The translations under genes and the position numbers were made by a program. Below are positions 22,405 through 37,100 of a stretch of 64,000 nt of DNA, one piece after another. This DNA comes from Exobasidium rhododendri (lineage: Eukaryota > Basidiomycota > Exobasidiomycetes > Exobasidiales > Exobasidiaceae), in contig CP110630.1 of the NCBI GenBank assembly GCA_026210745.1, positions 4,650,001 through 4,714,000 on the forward strand, written 5' to 3'. Under the pieces are notes generated by a model, which was not told the origin of the DNA, did no database searches, and saw only the letters and a list, made by a program, of their open reading frames with translations. The stretch's first letter is position 1. Each line of letters starts with the position of its first letter.

Positions 22405-24230
22405 CTACACCCAATCCTCATCTTCATCGCTAACGTCTCCTTCAGTGATGCCGTTTGCCAGTTCACGCTCCCTTTCTCTAGCAGCAGAAGCAGAGTCGAG
22501 TTCCGCCTTGTGATTATTGAGAGGGTATCTCATCGCCTTGACACTTTCGTTGTGCAATTGTAGACAGAAATTGATACGTTGCCGAAGCTGTGCTTGTGGT
22601 TCGTTCGTACTGTAGATATCACCGGTCTCCTTGCTCGTCATTTCTCCTGATTCGTGATTCACTTGTGCCTCAATGACTCCATCGCGAATGGCTTTGGCAA
22701 CAATGTACTCGGCATCTTCCTCCGACTCCAAGTGAAGCTTCTTTGTAATGTCAGCCAAGCTGATGCGAGAGTATGCCAAAGAAATCGTTCGGATGCCCGT
22801 CTTGATGACGTTGTGCCTCAATCGCAAGATGAGCGAATACGTCTTGTCTGCCAAGAAGAGCTCGTTGTGAGTAGAGAGCGTCTTGGAGAACAATGACAGA
22901 TCTCCAATTCGAACCGCTTGAACTATCTCCATGTACGGTGCCAGAGCCTTCTTAAGTATGTCCATTCGGAAAATGCTTCTTTCTGGGATGTCACCCATGA
23001 GCAGTTCGACGACCACTAAGAACTTGTATGCCGTCTGCAAGAAGCCTGCTCCCGAAATTGCTTTCTTTGCTTTTCCCAACTCAGTTCGAAGGGTGATTTG
23101 TGCCTCTTCAGCGGCACTCTTCGTTGCTTCTTCTTCTCCTTCCTTTTTATCAGACTTTTCCGTTGTTGTAGCGAGCTTTTCCTCCTTTGCTGTTGCTGCT
23201 TGAGGTGCTCGTCGAATGGCTTGTTGCAAGTGCGTGTGTGCTTCTGTATAGTTCAATTGAACAGCTCTGATGCGGCCGACGTAGTATTCATATCGAGCAA
23301 TTTGACCATTGCTTGCTTGGTTGCGAGGAAAGGGTGCTCTTGCGACCAGCTTGTCCGCCTGATCGTATAGATTCGCCTCAACAATGTAAGATCGCAACAG
23401 AAGATTCTGCACCGTTGCATTCGTTTCAACGTCATGTCGTAGAGCTGCGGTACGATGCAGAGCAAGTAGGAAGCTTCTCTCTTCCGACAAGCCAGCTACA
23501 CCCTTCCGAGCTTTAAGAAGTTCCAGGCAACGAGCGAGGTAAAAGGCAGTACGAGCGCAGACTTGGTCCAGTGTACGCTTGTTGACTTGCTGGATTTGAG
23601 TCAGGGACTTTCTCGATAGCTCTAACGCTTTCTCGATAGAGTTAGTGTCAATCAAATAGACAATGACGAGTAAGGAAAGGTAGGCGTCGAGGTCCCACGT
23701 AGCTTCGGCAACATGTCGGAATGTGGCATCGTGTGCGAGCGTTGCCTTCTTTGACGTATCAGTCGCACCTCCATCTGCAGCAGTGTCTACATTCATTGCA
23801 TCGGCAGCAGCTGCTACCACGCTCTTGGCTGAACTCGTCGTAGGCGTGTAAGGAGTGGGAAGAAGTGACAAAAGAGTCCTTTGCGTTTCAGAGTCTGTTG
23901 AAAGGATAGCTGGTCAGATATTTGTGCGCATTCACATTCCCTCACACCAAGGGGCCACATACCTTTCGCAGTACCTTCTGTGACTATTCGTGCAAGTACA
24001 TCGGGGTGTAGTAAAGCCAGCTTTCTCGTCGATGTGATCGTCCTCAATGCTCTTGCCGCAAATCGTGGTTCCAGATGTGCTACAGATCGGACGATGAGAT
24101 TCAGATTATGTCGAAGAAGGGCAAGGACCAGCTCCTTTGGCGACAAAGCTTCTCTAGGCGTCTCAGTGGCTGGGTTGGTCGTTGCAGCGGCAGCAGCTGG
24201 TGCTGCCGGTTTCATGTCTACGTCAGGCAT
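22405..24230 (-). CDS. RPN3: 26S proteasome lid subunit Rpn3 (PSMD3)
   Basis: Rpn3 is a PCI-domain subunit of the proteasome regulatory-particle lid. Two exons (24230-23963 and 23894-22405, 68-nt intron) join within a codon to give 585 residues. N-terminal residues include ELVLALLRHNLNLIVRSV and FAARALRTITSTRKL. Helical-repeat segments follow (LDAYLSLLVIVYLIDTN, QVCARTAFYLARCLELL, NLLLRSYIVEANLYDQADKL, RYEYYVGRIRAVQLNYTEA). The PCI winged helix is at the end (LIKTGIRTISLAYSRISL-like block, then ADITKKLHLESEEDAEYIVAKAIRDG and NEPQAQLRQRINFCLQLHNE), closing with an acidic tail DEDEDWV. A Lys/Glu-rich insert (EKSDKKEGEEEATKS) lies mid-protein. The start MPDVDMKP is preceded by other sense codons but no better ATG. 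It is head-to-head with CDC48, 709 nt between starts. Confidence 0.97.
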
Positions 24231-24939
24231 TGCTGGAAAAGTGGTGATCGAAAGAGCAATTGCCAGTCCTGGTGTTGCAATTATGCAAGTGAGAGCCGTA
24301 TGAGCGAGAAGACGCGTGGATATGCAGCCAGCGATCGGAATTTTCTCTTCCCTTTGCTTCTGAAGCGCTTTGTCGAAAATTGAGCATCTGTAAATATATA
24401 TCATTACCAAGCATAATCAGGTATTTGAAAGACGGAGGAGACCAGGCCAAGGCTCAATCTTATCATCCTCCTTGACTTGAAGAGGTTTCCTCGCAAGCTT
24501 ATTTCATCACCAAGAGGGCGGACTTTACCCCGCCGAGTCGACGAGGCTGGTGTATAAGGTGCCATATTTATCTCGCACGGTCGCACGATTTCCTAGCCAC
24601 CTTAGCTCCTAGCCACGCGACCAACTCGATATGCAAGTGATGATCTGGCGCTTTCGTCTCTTGGATCAGTGTACGCGTGTCTGCATGTCTGGGTGAGCTC
24701 GAGCCAACTCCGAGAGATTCGCTTACCTTCCTTGGTCTGATTGCGTATCCTTTGCTCATCATCTTTCCTTTCTTGCAGCATTTATCGGTGTTCAATCTCG
24801 AAAGGTTGAGATCTGCTAACGAAAGCACTTGGATTGCTAGGATCTGAAAGCGGTAATTGCCTTTCCTTCCTTCTACGCTGCGCTAGCCTCGCCGCATTCT
24901 ATCGTACCCATCCCATCCCGATCAGCAAGCGACAATACG
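24231..24939. promoter_or_regulatory. Bidirectional RPN3-CDC48 promoter
   Basis: The 709 nt between two divergent start codons of ubiquitin-proteasome genes. Visible elements are an A/T-rich TATA-like patch (TGTAAATATATATC, about 24390-24403), a small inverted repeat GGCGG/CCGCC at 24517-24534, and a direct repeat of CCTAGCCAC around 24592-24617. I did not find the yeast proteasome element GGTGGCAAA in this interval. Confidence 0.5.
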
Positions 24940-27732
<2,793 letters not shown>

Positions 27733-28049
27733 TTGTGACTTGTCCGAATTCATCCCCCTTTTAAAACCGAGGTGCACACATGCTGCGACGGGACAGCAAC
27801 CCTGTCCCTTCTTCTATCCGCTGCACCACTACGCGCAATGTGATTACTTCCCTTCTTTTGTGTCGGATGAAATTACCAACGAAGATGTAAATGAACGAAA
27901 GAGAGTGCGATTCAAAATATTAATAAATTTACTAGTTATCATATACACACACTCATATACAATAAGGACAAGTGAGAAAATACAAGACTAGCGCGAATCA
28001 TCGTTGCTTGACCATGCCCTTTCTTACTTGTAAAGCTTGACTCCTACTG
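27733..28049. other. Convergent 3' region CDC48 / Zn2Cys6 gene
   Basis: A 317-nt spacer between two stop codons. It becomes A/T-rich at 27915-27960 (AATATTAATAAATTTACTAG, ATATACACACACTCATATAC), suitable for polyadenylation of both transcripts. No gene is seen. Confidence 0.5.
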
Positions 28050-30820
28050 CTACCTCGATCGACCGGTCGCTTCCTTCTTCTCCTCTTTAATGACTTCCTG
28101 AACGGGATGAGAAGAGAAGGAATCTTGCCTGTCGTTGAAATTTGTCCTTTGTTGATGAAGTTGAAATTCCCCTTGAGACGGAGAGTCCGCTGACCATTGG
28201 GACAAGAAAGCTGAGGAGGAATTCTGCCTTGTAGACCCATCTTTGACGATTGGAGAGCTGATACTAGCCGAGTACTGGTGATCGTTGCTCCTCGTCGACG
28301 GCGGTATCATGGCGAACATGTTAGACGACAATTCGCTTATAGGTGTGGGCAAAGGAGGGGAGATGGAGGAGTTTGACGTTGAGTACATTGGCGGGTATTG
28401 TTGTTGCTGTTGAAGAAGTTGTTGTTGATGGTGATGAGGAGAGTGGTGGTGCTGTCGTCGTTCAAAGTACGTATTTTGGCCGCTTGGTAGGCTAGATTCC
28501 TGACTGCTTGAAGGTGTGCCTGAGCCGATATACTGGGGTGAGTAGGAATACGGCTCTGTTGCGGTAATTGTTGTTGTTGTTGTTGTTGGTGCTGCTACTC
28601 CTGGAAGATAGGCAGGAGAAGCGGCATTGACCCCGTAAGAGCTAGGGTGAAGACTAGAAGGAGATAGCACTGGTGACGCTATCATCTGACGATACGGCTG
28701 GTATTCAGGTAGTCTGCCAAGATGCATCTGAGAAGATTGTAATGACGATGACAATGATGATATGGATGCTGCTGACCTGGACACGTTTTGCCACTCTCCA
28801 CCGCCTTCACCTGGGTAGCTGCCAGTCAAGACGGAAGGAATTACTAAGGAGGGCGAAGGTGCGTGGTAAATAGGGCCTTGTTCTTCGGCGCTGCTATGAG
28901 TCCTTGAACCGGAATAGAATTGCTCACTGCCACCAAGAGCAAAGGGATGGGAAAAGGTGAGCGGATGAGGATTTGGATTGGCTGAAGTGTACGGAGTATC
29001 TGGAGGCGCAGCGTTTTGTATAACTTCTTGCAGGGTGGTATAAATCGAGTAAGGCGAGTCGGAAGAGTTGTTCGTCGTAGCAGAAGTAGATGCAGTCTGT
29101 GCTGGCATTCCGGTTGGGAAGCCGGTATATTGTCGATCACTGGACGAGTTTGTCATGCCTTCGAGACTGCTGGATCGTGAGTCTCTTGCTTGAACGACCC
29201 GGTCGAAGAAATTGGCAACAGCTGCATCCGCCACAGAATTCTTTTTCCAGAAGCTGCCTACCTCAAAGGAGCTTCTCCTACGACTCTCCATCTGCTCATT
29301 CGTTTCGAGGAGAGGATTCTTGTAGTAGTGTTGTAGTTGTATAGAGGAAGGAATTAGTGGTAGAGGAGGCGGTGATGACGATGATGACGAGGAGGAGGAG
29401 AGGATGGTGGCAGAGGCATTGGGAAGATACTCTTTTGTGTCTATATCCCCCATCGAAGATCTGGAGGTAGAACTAGGCCTTCCCGAGTGATATCTTGTTG
29501 AATCGTACTCCAATTCTGATGCAAGACCTGCCAATCTAGCGTTGACGCTCAATCCGATCATCGACGAAGAAGAATTATTTTGATCGCTACTGAACGATTT
29601 GCTGGTGGTGACAGAGTGTGAGCCCATGTACGGTCTGTTAAAGGTCTGAGCTGGCGGCAGACTCTGGTTCCTGAAGGACTGATCAAGTGAAGGGCTGGAG
29701 GGATGTAGGGAGTAGATTGCGTTAGGCGTCGCAGGTTGAGAGATGGAAGTGACGAAGAAGGGGTCGCGAGGTCCCTCGAGCGAGTCAGTCGTCCGCAGAA
29801 CAGACGGTGTTTGATCGGTCGTATTGATCGAATAATGGCCATCCAATGTCACTCCCCTTCTACGACTCAAAAGAGAGTCAGTGTCGCTTGAAAGCTGACG
29901 TGTTGGCATGGTGGATGTGTATTTGTTGCTAATGATGGAGGATGGCTGCTTCTGCATCGATTGGTACCGCCGCAGTTGCAATGGCGTCGAAGTCGCGCTG
30001 ATGGAAGGATGTGGTACGAATGAATCTGTCCTCTCAACGCTGGCCAATCTGGTATCCCGCCCGCCCCCCACGGCATTCCCAAGCAACAAAGAGGGGTACA
30101 CCGGTGAATTGACGACACCTGATGGCCCGACTGGAGTGGCCGTACTCAAGTCGAATGCTCGTACGTGTCTGGCTTCTTTGCTGCGCTTCTTCTTCTCCCT
30201 CGTCATGTAATTCTCCAGTCTGAGAAAGGGGGGGGGGAAGTCAGCATATATGAGCGTCTTTGTCCCCTTCACGGACAAGACGTTTCATATCGATCAAGAT
30301 CACGATGAGACTCACTCGCTGATGTTTTCGTAATTGCAGATGCGGCTCAGTCGAGAACATGTGGAGCATGTCGGCTGCTCACCATCGCAACGGATTTTCC
30401 TAGGAAAAATGTGAGGAAAGAAGGAAGGCACAAGAGAGTCTGCAAAGGTATACAGATAAAGAAGAAAAGCCTTTAGACTGTAGCTCACCTTTTGCGGCAA
30501 TGAATACAAGCCATACTGACTCGAGCTCGAGAAGATCTGCTCGCAGCAGATGCCGAAGTAGCGGCGCCAGATGCTGAAGAAGAGGAGGAAGCGTCATCGT
30601 TGTAGTGTTGCTGCTGCTGCTGCTGCTGCTGTGGAAACTGTTGGTACTGCTGGTGACGTTGATGAGCGCTTCCTTGACTTCTACTCCTCTTCAGTGCTGG
30701 CTTTCGCAGGTACGAATCTTCTTGATGTAGTGACGATTGACTAGCTCCTTCATAGGCCATCCACTGTAGGTCAGATTCCGTACTTCTTGCACCTTCATAT
30801 TGTTCATGCGGCCCTGACAT
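28050..30820 (-). CDS. Zn2Cys6 (Gal4-type) transcription factor
   Basis: Three exons (30820-30489, 30399-30316, 30219-28050) join in frame to 861 residues. The Zn2Cys6 cluster is assembled across the first intron: ACIHCRKRKIRCDGEQPT followed by CSTCSRLSRICNY, spacing C-x2-C-x6-C-x6-C-x2-C-x6-C. A short basic linker (TREKKKRSKEARH) follows. The cluster lies at about residues 104-135, after a polyQ-containing N-terminus (CTG repeat at 30608-30631 on the plus strand). The remaining ~700 residues are Ser/Pro/Gln/Tyr-rich low complexity, without the usual fungal-specific transcription factor domain (Fungal_trans) that I can recognise. It may therefore be a compact DNA-binding module with a long disordered effector region. 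DNA target unknown. Confidence 0.9.
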
Positions 30821-33800
30821 AGCTTTGTGGTGACGAGGATGCAGCCTTTTTTGTCGATTGTAATTGTGCGACTTCGGTGTGGTCTGAAGCTTCCACTACG
30901 CCTTCATGGAAGAGGCAAAGGAGACGATTGCAAGTAATCGCTGGGTCCGTTTTTCGCACCTCGACGGAGAAGAGAAAAGTGTCGAAGTATGCCAAACGAC
31001 GACTCCCGATCTTCACTCCTTGTTGGTCCCACTCTTTACGCCCTTGTTGCGACCCACTAGAGCGGATCTTTTCGACGGTAAAGCGTGATGGTGGGAGCAA
31101 GGTCAAATAGAGATCATGTAGTGCGACTGGTGGATGCTAAAGTGAAAATGGTGGAAAAGTAGGCGAGAAGAAAAGACGGGAGTGTTTGCTTCCCACTCCC
31201 TCGAGAACGTCACTCTTTCCCTCTCTCTCTTACTCCCAGAATTTTTTCGATCCTACTTCGCCCTTTTCCTTTTCCCCTTCCTCCAATTAATGAGATCGTG
31301 GGATAGGGAAAGAGAAATGCAACTCCGCCGCCCTCCAACTGATGATGTACGCTGTTGATTATGCTGACAGCCTCGGATATACTCCAAGGGGGGTTAACTT
31401 GTGACTACTCAAAGTTTCTCTCACTTTTGCGTTCGCTCGTTTGAGTCTTTGGTTATCCTAAGCACACTTGATGAGTGCCCATTCTTTGCACCTCTTCGGA
31501 GATATACTGTGTCAAAAGGTAGAGCGGGAAGGTGGCAAGAATGGCAAGCACGTATTCAGAAGAATGTCCACAGCAAAGGGAATAAGGAAACGGAAAGTGA
31601 AAAGAGGAATGGGGGAAGAGGAGAGGAGGAAGAGGAAGAGAGGTCACTGTGCATCGAAAGCAACAAGGCGTCTTTTCTTGCCCCCACTACAACAGTGTGT
31701 GCACTAAGAGCTGCTTTGAATGCTTAATTTTGACTTTTTCTTCGCTTGGTACCATCAAGGCAAGACGGACTCACAATACCTGTAGTCTGCAATGAAATCT
31801 CTGCAGAGGTTTAACCTTTGGACTGACAGTGGACTTACGCTCCCTTCTTTCTTCTAAACCGGACGAATTTAAAGGCCCGAAGTGAGTTTGTGTACTGAGC
31901 AGGATGCAGGTCCGACGATGAAAGCTGCGAGGTCAGGTACGACACACAAATGCAATCTTAACCGCCGACATCGACAAAGAAAGCTCGTTAGTAGGTGGTT
32001 GTGGATGCCAGGCAGAACAAGAGAGGCTAAATGATAAAGAGACCTAAAAAATAAAAGGAGAAAGGGAGAGGAGAGAATTAATCGGTCTCAACCTAAAATT
32101 CCACTCCGCCCTAAATTCCACTCCGCTATAGTGGTAAGGATGGAATCGAAAATGGATACACTAATGAATTTTAAGGTGAATGCACAAATAGAGACCACGT
32201 AGCAATGTGCAATGATAATGTCAAAACCGAGCTAAGGGGAAGAAGCAGATCATCTCCATTTCAGCCACGATTGTGGTAGCGTGCTATGACTAGACAAAGG
32301 AGGAAAATTGCTGTGCTGCAAGACTGCAGGGGGGTCAGGACATGGTGGCGAGGAAATTTAAAGACCGCTCTTGGATGTATCCCCAAGATGCAATAAGCAG
32401 AAGACGGGCAGGGGAGGAAAGCGAAGGAGAAGGTAAAGGAATAAGTGGGAGAAACGAGAATAAGCGAAAAGGAAGTGGGACAGAAGAGGAAGAGCGAATG
32501 CAGCCAGTCCTTTAATTGAATGCGTCCCGCTTTTCGACGTCGATGACAATTGCTTAAATTTTTACTTGAATTTTCCCTACGTTTCGAGATGTGTGAAGGT
32601 GTTTCAGCACATCTCGAGAAGAATAGTGCATTTTCCTGTGGGAACAGAAGGGGCAAATTGTATTTAATCTAGGAAGTGGAATTACTACTCGGGTAATATG
32701 CAGTCAGCCAGCTTTTGAGCGGACAAATACGAGAATGCACAAGAACATGCATGAATATAGTATTGATTTCGATATCGGGAGATCTAAAATGAAACATTTG
32801 AAATATAGGTTTTTAGCGCAGTACAAGTACTGGGGACGCTCCGCTTACGTTTGTAATGTGTCAGGAAAGAGATTCGTCGCATACAGATAAGAGAATCAAA
32901 GAGGGGGGGGGGGAGTTGACAGGGAGACCACTGACATGCATGCAGGCGCTAACTGCTGTCCTTGTCAATCCTAAGGCAGTCGCCTCACCTACGATGCCTG
33001 CCTTCCTTGTACTGCTACTGGCCCGATTCCTCCTCGACCACGTCCGCATTAGACAGGCCCGCCTCGCTGTCCACACCATTGGTCGAGTCGAGAGAAAGGG
33101 CAGCCCAGCAGGCCACTCGGCAGCTCCAGCAGGTGGACGCGACCAGCAGGTGGCTATGTGAGGAGGATAGATAAAAAAAAAGAGAGAGCAAATGCATGAG
33201 ATAGAAACAGAAAGACACATTACAAAAGCTGTTGAATTTGGCCTCCTCTCTTCAGACTCAGCGAGCTAGTGGTAGTGTACCGCGTATGTGTCCTTTAAAG
33301 AATAACTGAAATAGGACAAAATCTACGATAGGGGTAACGAAATAGAAAAATGGAACGCGCAGCCTTGCACTTTGGGATTTTGGTGATTCTTTCGGACATC
33401 CCACACTGAGATACATTCACCATGCGAAATGGCACATCACTCAAAAGGGAAAGGTCTACTGATGAACCGGAGGAGATGGAGAGTGGGAGTGTTCACGAAT
33501 CAAAATGAGGTCGTGCCAGAGTATATCCCTTGCTCTAAGATCACACGGAGAGAAGTGAAAGAGAGTACACTTTTTGAGGGGAAAGAAAGTAGGAAATGGT
33601 GGCTTGATGCTGCTTCAACGCTAGTGAGGTTTCCCCCCTTTTTTTTTGGTGTTTCCATGTCCTTCGTCCTCATCACTTTATTCTTTTCTTTTAATGTTTT
33701 TGTCTCATTTCCTTCCAGATACGATTGTCGTGTCCAGGAAAATCGAAGAATCTGTTTTTCATGACCCGAATTTCCGAGCGTGGGGGGGAGGTAGGAAAAT

Positions 33801-34157
33801 AAAGAAGATGAAGAGGAGCCGTACGGTACATGGGAAGAAGAGAACCTGATCTGTTGCTAGATCTTCTTCAGCGTGGGCAGCGGCGGCGGCGGCGGCGATG
33901 CTGGTTACCATCTGACTGTCGTCGCCTCTGCGTATTACTTTGCGCTGCCACAGGTGAGATGATTCGATGGTAAAGCACTAAAGCAGCGACAGTCTACGTC
34001 ATTTCAGTACTTTCATTAGGCGAACCGTCGATAGGAAAAGGGGAGGGGGAAGAGATGGGGAAGAGTAAATAGAGTTTCAATTAGGAAGAAGGAGGAGGAG
34101 AGAGTGATGGAAATAGGTGAGAGTGACGGAAATTTCTAAGAAGGGAAAATACACCAA
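30821..34157. other. 3.3-kb region without a recognised gene
   Basis: It lies between the start of the Zn2Cys6 gene (minus) and the stop of clathrin heavy chain (minus). The part next to 30820 should be the Zn2Cys6 promoter. The rest is purine/pyrimidine-skewed and A/T-rich (32040-32240, 32700-32830), broken by a GC-richer island at about 32935-33165 with overlapping open frames on both strands (plus-strand ATG at 32940 opening 73 residues) and a (GGC)n run near 33881-33898. No frame resembles a known protein and no intron set makes one. It could hold a noncoding RNA or a fast-evolving small gene. Confidence 0.5.
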
Positions 34158-37100
34158 TCAATACATTCCTGCAACGGGTGCGCCCATGTAGCCAGTCGCT
34201 TGCATTCCCATCATCGACCCACCACCGTTCATTCCTCCAAATCCAGTGGGAGCAGTCAGCAATTTAGGTCCTCCAGGTCCAATGATTGGCGCTTCATCTT
34301 CCTCTTCTTGCTTTGTCACCGCCCTTGATCGCAATTCTTTCACTTCTGCCTCTAGTGCGCTAATCCTCTCGTGTCTGTTTCGTGCTCTTTGTAGTTCGTA
34401 CGGCATGACAAAGTCTCGCAATCCATGCCTCCAAGACAGTTCAGCAACGACATCTTCGCGGATGATGTCAAAGCAAGCAAAAGTCATGGCAGCAAAGGCT
34501 TCCTTGTTGCCTACATTGACAAAGTAGGAAATCAGCTCCTCCGCAACGCTCGCATCTCCAGATATGCTAGCCGTCTCGATGGCGTCTCTGAACAGTTGAT
34601 CTTCTTTGCTCAGCGCTATGCTTTGGTCATATTTGTTTTGCTTCTTGTAGAGATGGGCTGCCAACCGTCTGAATTCCAGTAGTTCGTGCTTCTCCAGTCT
34701 ACGAGCAAGAGCCATGGCATCGTAGTTGGTGAAGCCGTCGATCGACGCACGTAGAGTGTCTGAGTCTTCTTCCTCGATGAGCACGTCGTTGTAGGCTTCA
34801 TTGACGTCTTCCAGGTCTCTCTCTTGGACGGAGATCAACCAAGACCGGATCAATGGGATATTGTCATTGTCTCCCCTCTTGAACATGCGAACCACTCTTG
34901 CCGGGTCGACTCGAGGAATAGCTACCAGCAGGTCATTCAGCAAGAGAGGATGTTGCTCCAGATAGAAGGTCAAAGCACGATAGAGAATCTCAATGTTGGC
35001 CACCTTCCCAAGCATGGCCTTGAAATCATCGTGGTTCCACGCGTCAGCAGGATGCTCCATCGTTGCCAAACTTGCATTGTCAAACTCATCATACTTTGTG
35101 AAGAGAAAGACGGTGGCTTGGTGGAGGTGAGCTTGCTGAGTCGCTTTGATCAGTTGAGGGATGTTCGATCGAGTGACATAGATCTTTAGATGGTCCATCA
35201 GTCTGGAAGGACGATACTTTGCCATGGCAACACCAGCAGCAGTGAAGATGCTCATGTTCGCCCTTTCCAGTCCTAGACTTGTTTCGAGAAGGTCGAGTAA
35301 GGCGTCAAAGTGCCCTCCATTCTCGTACGCTCGAACCAATGCGGGTAATTCTTCCGCCGCTACCACCACATTCAAACCAGCCACTTGTGCCAACTTGAAT
35401 TCATTCTGAGTTAGACAAGCAGCATGCACTTGCTTCCACACACTCGTGTTCCCCGCTTTTCGCGCTGCTTCGACTGCTCCATTGAAGTCTTTCAAGTAGA
35501 CCAGCGTGGTGGCCAGTCTTGCATAGTTGGCAATGCTGCTGAACAAAACTTTACTTGCATCGTACAGCTCCTCGTTGAAACACTTCTCTCCTACTTGCAA
35601 GACATCCGCCACGTTTGTCATGCCCAAGAATTCTTCCATGTCAGCCAATCGATGACTCTTTGCTAGACAGTAGGCATACTCTGTATCGATGAGTGGTTCT
35701 CTTGCCTTCTTCCGCGCCATCTGCAAGTATCGAATCAGTTCTTCTTCCCTACCGGCATGCTCAGCAATCTCAATCACTTCTGCGTAATTCGAGGGATCTT
35801 CTGCTTTGACGTAGCTATCAATGGCATCCTTGACTCGAAGGCCGTCCAATTGCGCTTTGCCCAATCTGCTCCAGATCTCCGGCTTGTTCAACTTGTTTGC
35901 GTACTGCTGTCCTCTTTCGATGCTGACAATGTGTTCCACGAGCACGTTCATAGCATCGCCGTGTTGATCATTTTTGCTGAAGATTCGGAAGGCTTCCTCG
36001 TACAGTCCATTGTCAATAGCAATCTTGGCAATCTCGTCGACGTCGTATCCACTAAGCTTGTCGATGTAATTCATCACCTTGCCCTTGTCGGTACGGATAG
36101 CGGTCAACATCAACAGATTCTTCAACGATCGATTGTCGCTGAATGCAGACTGTTCCAAGATGATCTTCTCCAACAGCTCTATCAGTTCATTCGGTAGATC
36201 AGCGGCCATGAAAGCCTTCACTGTCGCTGAAACGTCGTCGGGATTCGTCGATTCTGGCACCGCTGTAGAGACCACCTGGTCAACCAAGGCTCGTCGATGA
36301 ACATTGTCGGGCTGTAACACTTGCGCCCACAGATCCAATTGTCGCCTCATCACCAAGTACCTTGCTTGATGTTTGAACATCGTATTGTCGTTGGTAATGC
36401 TGATCAATTCGTCGTCACAGAATCCTTTTGCGTACGCAATGTACGCCAAATACGGGTCCCGCTTTTCGCAATACTTTCCTACCACTCGAGGATCGTAGAG
36501 GTTGTTCTCTTTCAGGAACGCTTCCGGGTTGTTGTTGCTGTCAATGTAGATCTTCGCAATGGCATTGTACAGCGGTTGATCTTGTTGGCCGGCTTCGATG
36601 CGGGACTGAATCCAGGGCAAGATCAATTTCAGTCTATTCCTCTTTTCTACCTCGTCGACCAATTCATCTACGGGGATAGGACCAGTGACAGAGGAAAGCA
36701 GATTCTTGATCACCCCTTCGTCGCAATCAACGTCCAACAAAGCACCAATGACCTGTGGAGTTCGGCTTGAATTCACCCGTTGCACGTAAATTTCGATAAA
36801 GTTGATAAGCATGTTCTGGTAGAGGTAGAGCACCAAATCGTGCACAAAGTCAAAGCGATCGCACACGATAATCAGAGGCAATTGATCCGCTAATTTTGCT
36901 TCTTTCAGGAAGTTCTTGACCTTTTCAGGGTTGTAAAAGTTTGATTCTCGACAGATGCGTTCCACTTCTCGGATTTGCCCCGTTCGTGTGGCTGCCTGGA
37001 TGTACTTGAAGTGTACTTCCGAGTCTTGACTGAGATTCACCACCGATCCTAGATAGTAGTACAACCCTTCAAAGCTCTTGAACGACTCAAACATCTCAAT

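Noticed and set aside
32940-33161. 73-residue frame in the GC-richer island
   Set aside because: Not called as a gene because both strands are open there and the peptide resembles nothing; kept only as part of the gene-desert finding.
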